Source: a virus. From it: a DNA stretch of 27,111 bases. The position numbers were made by a program, and so were the translations under genes. The stretch is from positions 1 through 27,111 of the IMG/VR virus record IMGVR_UViG_3300002835_000900. One strand, 5' to 3'. The notes below the pieces were generated by a model. It worked only from the letters and a program-made list of their open reading frames with translations. It searched no databases and had not been told where the DNA came from. Of the stretch, positions 14,133 to 23,400 are shown piece after piece. Within the stretch, counting starts at the first letter, position 1. Each line of letters starts with the position of its first letter.

Positions 14133-14560
14133 TGAGTAGCATCGTAGACTCTGTCTTGTCTATGAATTTAGATGTTTATAGACAGTCTGAAATTCAAAAT
14201 GAAGATACGGGCGCAATTGTAAAAGAATGGAATTACTATAAAACAATTGCATGTCACGCAAAGGGTGTAATCAGCAACTCTGCAACGACTCGTTCTAGCG
14301 ACAAACAAATATTTTCAAACAAGTATTTAAATGATCAAATCATCCAGGTAAGAACTTCTGAAAAATTAACGGCCAGAGAAAAAGTAACCAACATAAGAGA
14401 TGTTGAGGGTAACACAATCTGGAATGAAATTAATTATCCAAACGAGACCCCAACAGTATTTGAAGTAATGGGAACAACACCAATGACAGATCCATTTGGA
14501 AGAGTGATTGCTTATAACTCATCCCTAAAGAGATCGGAGAATCAGCAAATTGGAATCTAA
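14132..14560 (+). CDS. Head closure / head-tail joining protein (putative)
   Basis: 142 residues, beta-rich: LDVYRQSEIQNEDTGAIVKE at the N-terminus, a basic centre, and VFEVMGTTPMTDPFGRVIAY at the C-terminus. Size, composition and place (second gene after the connector) fit head-closure (stopper, SPP1 gp16-like) proteins, whose opening strand typically reads like LDVYR-x-S followed by a D-x-x-G turn. Assignment rests on order and general pattern. It overlaps both neighbours. Confidence 0.65.
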   Translation: MSSIVDSVLSMNLDVYRQSEIQNEDTGAIVKEWNYYKTIACHAKGVISNSATTRSSDKQIFSNKYLNDQIIQVRTSEKLTAREKVTNIRDVEGNTIWNEINYPNETPTVFEVMGTTPMTDPFGRVIAYNSSLKRSENQQIGI

Positions 14561-15338
14561 CGCAATGCTTCTCCAGGCTGCTTCTGGTCTTGAGAGATTA
14601 ATGTATAATAAAAATCCAAAGGGCGCCATTAATGATAGTAATGTGGCGCAAATATCAGCAGCCTTATATTACCAAGCTAATGTAATAGCCAAACTAAGTA
14701 ATAGCAAAAAGTTTAAAAATTCTTTTAAAAAAATAGTATTTACTCAAATAGAAAAAGATTTTGGAAATTATATAGATGCTCAGGCAAGAACAAAGCCTAA
14801 ATCATTTCACCATGTATATGAATGGAAAAAGTCTGGAAATAAGAATGCTAGATTATTTAAGTTAACATCTATAGATTCTGAAGGAATATCGTTTAAAATT
14901 GATTTTGAATTCCTTATGTCTAAGTCATTAGTCCCAGCATCAAATAGTAAACGTAGACATGTATTTGCAGCAAAAGCTTCTATCATGGAAGCTGGCATGC
15001 CCCTTAAAATTGCTCCACGCCATTCTGAGAGGTTAGTATTTGAAGTTGATGGTAATACAGTGTTTATGCCTAAAGGTGCCTCAGTGACCGTTAAAAGGCC
15101 AGGAGGAACTAGTGTAATGAATCAATTTAAATTACAATATTCAAGATTCTTTAGTGGGGAATTGGTAAATAGTTCTATTAAAAAATCTGGATTTAAAGAA
15201 CTATTTAATTCAGAGTCACTAAGGGCTCTAAGAATTCCAGCCACAATCAGAACAGTTAAGTACTCATTTTCTCCAAATTTAATTAGATCAATGGCGGACG
15301 CAGCATCAGAAAAAGCATTTGGAGCGTCAATGATATGA
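14550..15338 (+). CDS. Neck / tail completion protein (putative)
   Basis: 262 residues if started at TTG 14550, which has GGAGA 9 bases upstream; an ATG at 14565 would be 24 bases from that site, so TTG is preferred but unproven. The protein is basic, with helical N-terminal ~90 residues (KNSFKKIVFTQIEKDFGNYI) and a middle beta region (ERLVFEVDGNTVFMPKGASV). By position between head closure and tail terminator it corresponds to the tail completion protein (HK97 gp10 role). It is longer than the usual member of that family and I see no decisive motif. Overlaps the previous gene by 11 bases and the next by ATGA. Confidence 0.55.
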   Translation: MESNAMLLQAASGLERLMYNKNPKGAINDSNVAQISAALYYQANVIAKLSNSKKFKNSFKKIVFTQIEKDFGNYIDAQARTKPKSFHHVYEWKKSGNKNARLFKLTSIDSEGISFKIDFEFLMSKSLVPASNSKRRHVFAAKASIMEAGMPLKIAPRHSERLVFEVDGNTVFMPKGASVTVKRPGGTSVMNQFKLQYSRFFSGELVNSSIKKSGFKELFNSESLRALRIPATIRTVKYSFSPNLIRSMADAASEKAFGASMI

Positions 15339-15847
15339 CAGCCAATTTTAAATTAGACGCTATGCTAGAAATAAGAAAATTCTTATGGGCAGAACTATTA
15401 GAGGCAAAGATATTTGATGAGGATGATTATTATAGCGATAACGTAGGAAGTGCAATAGTCCCTATTATTCCAGTCCAACAATCTCCAGAAATGAACCAAT
15501 TCTTGAGTGGAAAAAAGCATATAATTTATGACAAGATTGGTCTTTCATACGAGGACAACTGGCTAATATGCTGTGAGCAAATTCTCTTTACAGTTTACTC
15601 CACAGATGTCTCAGAAATTAATGAAATAAGAAATTTTATGACCGACCTATTTAGGAGAATGGATGACTCTGCAAAAGATGTAAATAGGTTTGAGTCCCTA
15701 AATAACAAGTTTAAATTCCATAGTATTTTTATAGCCGATATATCCCCTACCGAACCATCCGAAGAGCTAAAAGGCTTCCTGTCAACAGACATTATTTTAG
15801 AGGCTAAATATTCAAGAATAACAGACCAAACTGGTCGATTTCTTTAA
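15335..15847 (+). CDS. Tail terminator protein (putative)
   Basis: 170 residues. AMLEIRKFLWAELLEAKIFD at the N-terminus, VPIIPVQQSPEMNQF, ENWLICCEQILFTVYSTDV and a helix EINEIRNFMTDLFRRMDDSA fit the alpha/beta pattern of tail terminators (lambda gpU-like), which cap the tail tube and stop its growth. It is the last neck gene before the tail tube gene, the usual place. GGAG about 10 bases upstream and an ATGA overlap support the start. Confidence 0.7.
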   Translation: MTANFKLDAMLEIRKFLWAELLEAKIFDEDDYYSDNVGSAIVPIIPVQQSPEMNQFLSGKKHIIYDKIGLSYEDNWLICCEQILFTVYSTDVSEINEIRNFMTDLFRRMDDSAKDVNRFESLNNKFKFHSIFIADISPTEPSEELKGFLSTDIILEAKYSRITDQTGRFL

Positions 15848-15848
15848 A

Positions 15849-15877
15849 TTGCTTTAGACCTCATTATGCCGTATTAT
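15849..15877 (+). promoter_or_regulatory. Possible promoter for tail tube gene
   Basis: TTGCTT (15849-15854), a 17-base spacer and TATTAT (15872-15877), in the 111-base gap before the tail tube gene. The leader would carry an AT alternation (about 15921-15934) and a strong AGGAGG at 15943-15948. Weaker than the other promoters. Confidence 0.4.
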
Positions 15878-15958
15878 AGGACATGAGGAAAGAAGCCTAG
15901 CCAGCTTGAACTTAAGATTTAAATATATATATATTGAAATATAGGAGGAAACAAAACT

Positions 15959-16666
15959 ATGGCACAATCCGTAGGTAATGCAAAAAATATTCTCGTTGGT
16001 GCGTCACCACTGTTTTTATCAACAGTTGACGTAAACGATGCAGATTATATTGCTAACGCAGAAGCAGGTGTAGCGGTAGCTTCAGGTGCAACAACAGTTG
16101 GTGTACCAGCTTTCGCATCAGGAGTTTCATACACAACTTCATTAAATGCAGTAGATCAAGAAGCAGGTAAGTTTGGATATCGTAACGTTGGTTTTACTAA
16201 CAACGGTCTTCAAATTACTTACAACCCAACATACGATTCAGTAACCGTTGACCAATTGCTAGATACAGCTAAGCTGTTTAAATCTGCAATGGAGGTTATG
16301 ATTGCAACAGAAATGTCAGAAGGTACTCTAGAAAACATTGTAGCGGTATTCGGACAGAATGCATCATCTTTATCAACATCAGGAACTGGACTAACTAAGA
16401 AAGACGTTTTAGGTCTTGAGGCAGGTTCCCTAGGAGCGGCTCCAACAGAGCGTCAATTAATTGCAGTAGGTCTAGCTCCAACAGCTAGCTCAACCGCATC
16501 AGAGCGTGTATATTATGCTCGTCGAGTATTGTCTGTACAACAGTCACAATTCTCACTTGCACGTACCACTCCAACCACATTCCCAGTAACATTCCGTCTT
16601 CTACCAGATGCTAACTACTCTGGCTCAGAATACGGTAAGATTATTGACCGTGTGTTAACAGTTTAA
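15959..16666 (+). CDS. Major tail (tube) protein
   Basis: 235 residues. NAKNILVGASPLFLSTVDVN, the EAGKFGYRNVGFTNNGLQIT strand pair, and TFPVTFRLLPDANYSGSEYG near the C-terminus match actinophage major tail proteins that polymerise into the tail tube. An AGGAGG 10 bases upstream indicates strong translation, and codon use (CGT for Arg, GTA/GTT, C-rich third bases) resembles the capsid gene rather than neighbouring genes, as expected for high expression. A strong terminator follows, then the chaperone genes, the usual tail order. Confidence 0.92.
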   Translation: MAQSVGNAKNILVGASPLFLSTVDVNDADYIANAEAGVAVASGATTVGVPAFASGVSYTTSLNAVDQEAGKFGYRNVGFTNNGLQITYNPTYDSVTVDQLLDTAKLFKSAMEVMIATEMSEGTLENIVAVFGQNASSLSTSGTGLTKKDVLGLEAGSLGAAPTERQLIAVGLAPTASSTASERVYYARRVLSVQQSQFSLARTTPTTFPVTFRLLPDANYSGSEYGKIIDRVLTV

Positions 16667-16687
16667 TTTAACTAATTTAAATTATAG

Positions 16688-16715
16688 AGGCCCCCATTAA
16701 TTTGGGGGCCTTTCT
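16688..16715 (+). terminator. Strong rho-independent terminator after tail tube gene
   Basis: AGGCCCCCA (16688-16696) and TGGGGGCCT (16703-16711) form a perfect 9-bp stem around TTAATT, followed by TTCT. The core CCCCCA-TTAATT-TGGGGG is close to the capsid terminator, which has one extra A-T pair next to the same loop. Confidence 0.88.
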
Positions 16716-16717
16716 AT

Positions 16718-16746
16718 TTGTAGTGATAATACCATTATGTTATAAT
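16718..16746 (+). promoter_or_regulatory. Promoter for tail chaperone / tape-measure block
   Basis: TTGTAG (16718-16723), a 17-base spacer and TATAAT (16741-16746) with TG at 16738-16739. It lies directly after the tail tube terminator and drives a short leader to the TTG start at 16773, which has AGGAGG at 16762-16767. Confidence 0.65.
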
Positions 16747-16772
16747 AATTAAGACAATCCTAGGAGGATAAA

Positions 16773-17105
16773 TTGGCTACAACAGTATACGACATAGAAG
16801 AAATTGAACTTCAAAATGGCTCAAAGGTAAAACTAAAACCATTGACTATTAAAGCTTTAAGAAAGTTCATGGCAGAAATTAAAAAAACAGAAACTTCGTC
16901 AGGAGAAGACGAAACACTTACAATTCTAATTACAGCATGCGGAATTGCAATTGAATCTCAGGTACCAGAATTGGTAGCTGATAAAGATAAACTGGAAGAT
17001 GCACTAGACATGCCTACCATTAATAGAATTCTAGAAGTATGTGGTGGAATTAAACTTGACGACCCAAACCTTCTAGCGGCAGCGGTTCTGGCTGGTCAGA
17101 ACTAG
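16773..17105 (+). CDS. Tail assembly chaperone gpG-like
   Basis: 110 residues from TTG, with AGGAGG 5 bases upstream. VYDIEEIELQNGSKVKLKPL at the N-terminus and the LKPLTIKALRKFMAEI helix start are typical of gpG-type chaperones, which coat the tape-measure protein during tail assembly and are absent from the virion. The frame stops at TAG 17103-17105, but a slippery CCCAAAC at 17063-17069 lets a fraction of ribosomes shift to -1 and continue to 17431. The chaperone pair sits directly before the tape measure, the conserved position. Confidence 0.85.
   Translation: MATTVYDIEEIELQNGSKVKLKPLTIKALRKFMAEIKKTETSSGEDETLTILITACGIAIESQVPELVADKDKLEDALDMPTINRILEVCGGIKLDDPNLLAAAVLAGQN
17063..17069 (+). 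other. Programmed -1 frameshift slippery site CCCAAAC
   Basis: In the zero frame this reads C-CCA-AAC, a perfect X-XXY-YYZ heptamer. The -1 frame is closed by TGA at 17057-17059 and open from 17060 to the stop ending at 17431, so slipping here gives a 219-residue fusion whose joining segment is NPSSGSGSGWSELDLAALL. Confidence 0.8.
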
Positions 17106-17431
17106 ATTTAGCCGCTTTATTAGGAGAAGTTTTTCTTTTAGGTAATTGGAAAAATTACGAAGAATTAGAAGAAAGCCTCTCAATGCCAGAACTGATACAA
17201 ACATTTAAGGCAATGCAAAAAACTGAAGATGAGAAAAGAAAATTCTTAGCATCTCTTCAGGGAGTAAACTTAAATGATGAACAAGAAAAAGAAGGTCCTA
17301 CATTTGACGACATACGAAGAAGGGCTCTTGGAGTAAAAGCAAGCGGTAGTGATGTACTATCATTACAAGGAAGCTTTGCCTCAGAAGCAGGATTCGGAAT
17401 AAACGCAGGTTTAGGATACTCTAAGGAGTAA
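17069..17431 (+). CDS. Tail assembly chaperone gpT-like part, made as gpG-T fusion by -1 frameshift
   Basis: This frame has no good independent start: the first ATG, at 17183, lacks a Shine-Dalgarno and would omit the conserved DLAALLGEVFLLGNWKNYEE segment. Read as a -1 shift at 17063-17069 the full product runs 16773-17069 then 17069-17431, 219 residues. The T part begins with a Gly/Ser linker, then an amphipathic helical region, MPELIQTFKAMQKTEDEKRK, and a flexible C-terminus with FDDIRRRALG. Known gpG-T proteins link the tape measure with tail tube subunits. Its 3' end holds the AAGGAG used by the tape-measure gene. Confidence 0.82.
   Translation, partial: PSSGSGSGWSELDLAALLGEVFLLGNWKNYEELEESLSMPELIQTFKAMQKTEDEKRKFLASLQGVNLNDEQEKEGPTFDDIRRRALGVKASGSDVLSLQGSFASEAGFGINAGLGYSKE
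17080..17103 (+). other. Possible frameshift-stimulating hairpins
   Basis: Two exclusive small hairpins follow the slippery site: CAGC/GCTG (17080-17083 with 17091-17094), 10 bases after it, and GTTCTG/CAGAAC (17085-17090 with 17097-17102), 15 bases after it. Either might slow ribosomes; both are short. Confidence 0.35.
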
Positions 17432-17442
17432 AATTATAGTAA

Positions 17443-20400
17443 ATGGCTGAAGAACAGATAGTCACCCGAATAGTCGCCACGTCCGACTTTTCAAATCTTA
17501 TCGCAGATCTCGGTAAGGTATCTTCAGCCTTAACTAATCTTCAAACAAAATTAAACGCAACAAATAAGAATTTAGCAGCACAAGTTGCTGTAATGAATCG
17601 TTCTTTTGCAGACACACTTAGAAGCACTGGACAATTTTCCACACACTTTGTAAATTTAACATCTGATGTAGATAAATTTGGATCTCAATTAGACAAAGGC
17701 CAAATCAAATTAAAACAATTTTTTCAAGTATATCAAGGACATTTAAAAACTAATGGCGGATTAATTAGACAATTAGCTCAACAACAAGTTCAGCTACAAA
17801 ATGCAATTCTTCAACCTCTTGGCAAAAATGCCGAAGGTTTGATGCAGTACAATGTTCACATTCCAACTGGCCTTGATAAGGTAAAAAGCAAAACAGCTTT
17901 AGCAAGACAAGAACTACAAATTATGAATCGTGTAGTTCAAGAAGGAGCAAACTCATTAATTAATTGGGGTAAGAATACCCAGTGGGCTGGTCGTCAATTA
18001 ACCGTAGGATTAACTGTTCCATTAGCAGCATTTGGAGCTGCATCTGCAAAAGCATTTCGAGAAGCCGATCAAGAGTTAACTCGTTTAACAAAGGTTTATG
18101 GTGGTTTAGCTGCTACATCAGCAAGTGATTTAGGCAAAATAAGAAAACAAGTTACTGAAACCGCATCTGAATTATCTAAAGCATACGGTTCTTCATTTAA
18201 AGAAACAATTGCATTAGGTGCTGACATTGCTGCAACTGGAAAGCAAGGTAACGAATTATTAGGCTCAATTAAAGAAACAACTCGTCTAGCAGTTCTTGGT
18301 GAAGTAGATAGACAAGATGCAATGAAGGCAACATTAGCAATTCAATCTGCATTCAAACAAAATACTGATGAACTAGCAGAATCAATTAACTTTTTAAACG
18401 CAGTTGAAAACCAGACATCAACAACTCTTAATGACTTAGTAGAAGCAATTCCTAAAGCTGGTCCAATTATTAAAGGTCTTGGAGGTAGCGTAGAAGATTT
18501 AGCATTGTATTTAACTGCAATGAGAGAAGGCGGAATCAATGCATCAGAAGGCGCTAACGCTTTAAAGTCAGGACTTGCATCTTTAATTAATCCAACTAAA
18601 GTAGCAAAAGAAATGTTTGCTGGATTTGGAATATCATTAACTGACATTGTTCAAAAAAATGCTGGAAACACAACAAATACATTATTGGCATTACAATCAG
18701 CATTAGACAACTTAGATCCATTACAAAAACAACAGGCATTAGAACAATTATTTGGTAAATTCCAATTTGCTCGTATGAATGCTTTATTTGAAAACCTTGG
18801 AAAGCAAGGAAGCCAAACCTTACAAGTAATGGATTTAATGAAAGCAAGTTCTCAAGATTTAGCAAACATTGCTGGTCGAGAATTAAGTATGGTTACAGAA
18901 TCCGCTTCTGGTAAGTACAGGAGAGCTCTTGAAGGATTAAAGGCAGATCTAGCTGTAGTTGGCGAACAGTTTTTAACAATAAATACACATCTAATAAATA
19001 TTGTTAGTGGAATATTAAAATTTATAGATAAATTACCTGGACCAATAAAAACAATTCTAGCTTTCTTTGGAGGACTTACTGCGGTAGCTGGACCACTTAT
19101 TATGCTTACTGGTGTTCTTGCAAACTTCTTTGGTTATGTAATTAAAGGTGCATCTCATTTTAGAGCTATGTTTAAAGGTGGAGAAGGCTGGAGACTCTTA
19201 ACACCAGAAATACTTGCAGCAAATAAAGCAGGGTCACTTGCAGAACAAACATTTTATAGTGATGCTAAAGCAGCAGATATATTAAATCAAGCAATATCTA
19301 GACTGTCTGCTTCATATAATAAATTAGCAGCAGATGCATCAAATGCAATAATTCAAACAAACCCAGGAGTATCTACTATGGGTGGAACAAATATTATTGC
19401 TGGACAAAGAGTAGTAAATCCTAATCACCCGCTTGTGGGAGAGGTAGGCACAAGAGCTGCTTCACACCATAATCCAAGAGCATTAATGAGTAAAGGACAA
19501 AGAGATGCTCAAACAATTCACTCTGTTACCCCAGGATCAATTGATGTAAATCAAAAAATAGGAACTGTTCCTCAAATATTTATGGCAGGGGATCTGCCAA
19601 AAATTGAAGGATTAACATCTTCAAGAGGGGCTTCTACGGGAATAGTTGCTGGAGAAGCAGCAAAGTGGCATTCTCTAATGGGTACATTGTCTATGATGAC
19701 AAAAAGAGAAGTTGCAGATTTAAAGAAAGAAATTGCTAGAACAGGAACATTTAGCACAGAAATAAATACTACATTCGGACAGCTTCTTCCAGCAATGACA
19801 AAAATAACAACCAATGCAGCATCACAATCTGCATTAATTGTTCAACAACTACAAGCAGGAAAAATTACGTTAGATACTGCTCGTGCAAAAATTATTGCAA
19901 TAAATTCACAGCTAGAAGCAATGATGGCGCAAACAACTGCTCAAGTTGCTGCAGATCTTGGAAGAACCGCTAATTTAACACAAGTTCCTTTAATTAATCA
20001 GCCAATAGTTGGACCTACAGGTAAAGCAAACATTAAAGAAATTTTTAGACCAAATAGGCCAGCATCAAAAATCATAGATAAAATTGCAAGATCTCTTGGG
20101 GTAAGGACATACGGGGCAGGATATTCAACAGAAACAACAATGCCAAAGAAATTTGCAACAGGCGGAATGGTTGTTCCTGGGCCAAGATCAGACACAACAG
20201 ATACTCAATTTATGAATTTGGTAGAGGGAGATATTGTATTAAATAGAAAAGCATCAGATAATTTAATGGGTTACAATCAAGGTGGAAAAGTAGTACCAGC
20301 AATGGTAACTCCTGGAGAAATTATAATTAATAATCCGACACCATCAGAATCTGAAATGCTATTAGCCTATAACAATCAATTTGCAGTTGGCGGCAGGGTT

Positions 20401-23400
20401 GTAGCTTCAAAAAATAATTATGGAATTCCCTCTCTTGTTGCAAAATACGCAGCAGCCTCCAAAATTTTCTCAGGATTTAGATCTCCAGGTAAAGAGTACT
20501 ATAGAGCAAGTAGAGGGGTTATGGATAGAACTGGCTCTACTACTCAATCATTTTCAGAACCTGGATCTTTAATGAGATTTAATGATTACAGATTAACTAG
20601 AGGTAGTGTTTATAAAAATGAAAGTAATAAAAATTATGGAATAACCCCCACACTTCCTGGACAAACTTTAACTCACGCCTATAGTCCTTCTTTTATAAAA
20701 AGACTTAAAAAAATGGGCTACGGTCCAGACGATAATATTCCAGTAGATGTTTTAAAATCAATAGGCGTACCAGTACCATCTGGAGCAAAGTACGTAACTC
20801 TAAAAGCTTTATCTAGTACATGGGTTAAAACTTCAAAAAGATTTAATGAAGCTATAAAAAGTAATTTACCAGAAACAAATACAAATGGAACTGGCTGGAG
20901 AGACAACTGGGAACCTGTTGGCCCTGAAAGCATGCAAAGTTTACTTATAAAATTAAAATCAATGGGAGTAATGCCAATTGAAGCAAAAAGAATATCTGAA
21001 TACGCAGGGACTAGACTAAACGGTTTTGTTTCAAAACATAAGGGCCCCATGACAGAATCTGATTGGGGAAGATACGTAAATGCTGCTGAAATTGGTGGCA
21101 TAAATGATAGCAGTAAAAGAAGTCATGGCGGTTCATTTATTAGAGGCATAAGATCAACACAACAAAATAGATATAACAAAGAAGACTCCGATCTATTATC
21201 AGCTATGAACATGGGCGGAAAAGTTAGAGGATATAATCGTGGTGGAGTTGTTGGTGGACGAGTAAAGCGTGGAAAAAATAATTATGGAATACCGTCTGTT
21301 ATGGGTAATCTTGGAACAACAGCTGCTTATATAGGTGGCAGTACTGCTGGTGCAGCATTAGGTCAAAAAGCTGGCGGAAACTTAGGGTCTTTAGCTGGAA
21401 TGATACTTGTCCCAACCATACTGCAATCTATTATGCAAAAGCTTGGCCAGGTATCTGCACAAGGAACATCAACTGCTGGAATACTTGGAAGGCTTGGACC
21501 TTTATTAGCAAATCCATATGTAGCAGCTGGTGCCGCAATAGTAGGAGTAACAGCAGCTTTAATTAAATTTAAAAAGAATCAAGAAGAATCTGCTAAGTTA
21601 AATAGACTAGCATTTTCTGGTGGTGTAAAACCAATTAAAGATTTTGACTCACAATTAAAGCAAGTTACAAAAACAATAGAAGATACCAGAGCAACCGCAG
21701 CGTTATTGCATGCACAAATGAATACTGCTGGACTATCTGGTTTAACATTAACTATAAAACAATTTGCTGACTTAAGAGAAAAAGTAAAGTCTACGTATCC
21801 AGAATTAGTTAAATTGTTTAAAGAGACACCATCGGATAAATTAATCACAGTTGCACAAGGATTAAAAGCTCAATTTGTTGCTGCTGGAGAGTCAGCAGCA
21901 CAAGCTAATGCAAAGATAGCTGCATTACTTGCAGAATCTGGAAAGTCTGGTTTTATTCAAATAGTACTAGGAGATAAAGGGCTAGCTGGCATTACAAGTG
22001 CAAAAACTGCAATTGAATCTATGCTTGTTGCTATGTCTAAATTTACAGACAGCAAAGATAGGGCTGCTGGACTACTTCAAGTATTTTCATCAATGGGAGA
22101 CCACATAGAAAATGCTACAGATAAATCTGTAGCGTTAAAAGAACAATATAATGCAATAGAAAAATCTGGACAAGGTAATGTAAAATTAACTCAAGATCTA
22201 ATAGTTGAAATATCAAAAACTTCCCCAGGATTAGCTGAAATATTAAGCACATCAGATGATGTTGAAACGGCTTTGTCAAAATGGAGAATTGTTCTTGGCG
22301 GAGTTCAAAAAGATTTAAGCGGATTAGATAAAGGACAATTAAAAAAACTTGCTTTTGCAGTAGAAGAAGTAACCAATAACTACAATAAATTATTAGATGT
22401 TACAAGCAAAAAAGCTCAAGAAAATTCCTTAACTGGAAAAATGGCCAAAGACATTGACGCCTTTAATAAAAAACAAGCAACTGCAAGCAAAACAGCAATT
22501 CAAAATCTTGAAACTCAAATTAGCTTAAAGAATAAACAAATTGAACAAATTAAAAAAGAAGGCGATGAAAGAAAGAAAGCTTTAAGAGATCAGCAACAGT
22601 CTGAAGATATTAAGCTTCAAATACAGCAAGAGCAATTAAATTATCAAACAGCTCTTGCTAAAGGTGATATGGTTGGTGCCGCACAAGCACAAATTAGTAT
22701 TCAAAGACTTGTTGGAGCACAACAATTAAAGGTAGCAGAAGATGCAATAGACAAGGCAGTACAATCTAAGATTGATGCTTTACAGGCACAAATAGATGTT
22801 TTAAATAAAAAATCTACAGCAGTAAGCAACGCAGCTTCAACAGCAAAGCCAAAAGAATCCCCACTTACAGGAATTTATCAACAAATTCAAGGTGTCTACA
22901 AAAACAAGGCTTTAGAAAACATAACAGAAGAAGAAGCACTTACTCAATTAAATGATTTAATTAAAAAATTAGAAAGAACACCAGGAGGAAATAAATACTT
23001 AAAAGATTTAGGAGTAACAGAATCTGTTCAAAATATAACTCGTGACGACGGTCAAACTATTGTTGGAAAAATAAACACAGATTCTGTACAAGGAAATGCT
23101 TTATTAAATTCTTTAAAGAAAGGGTCAGATGTTATAGCTGGCAAACAGCTTGTGGTATTGCAACAAATACTTGCAGTATTAAAAAATGAACCAGGTAAAA
23201 CTTATACACCAACACAAAATCAGACTCAAAATGCTGGTGCAACAACTGCAGCTGGCGGAACCTACGCAGTAGGTACAATTAAAAATTATACAGATTCAGC
23301 TAGCAGTATTAAATCTGCAGCATTAAAAGCATTTTCTGATAGTAGCACTGGACGTGCAACAGTTGGAAATAGAACATATAGATTATTTAAATGGAATGAT

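Noticed and set aside
17183-17431. Stand-alone gene starting at ATG 17183
   Set aside because: No ribosome site, and the conserved chaperone sequence continues upstream in the same frame to the slippery site, so it is the gpT part of a frameshift product.
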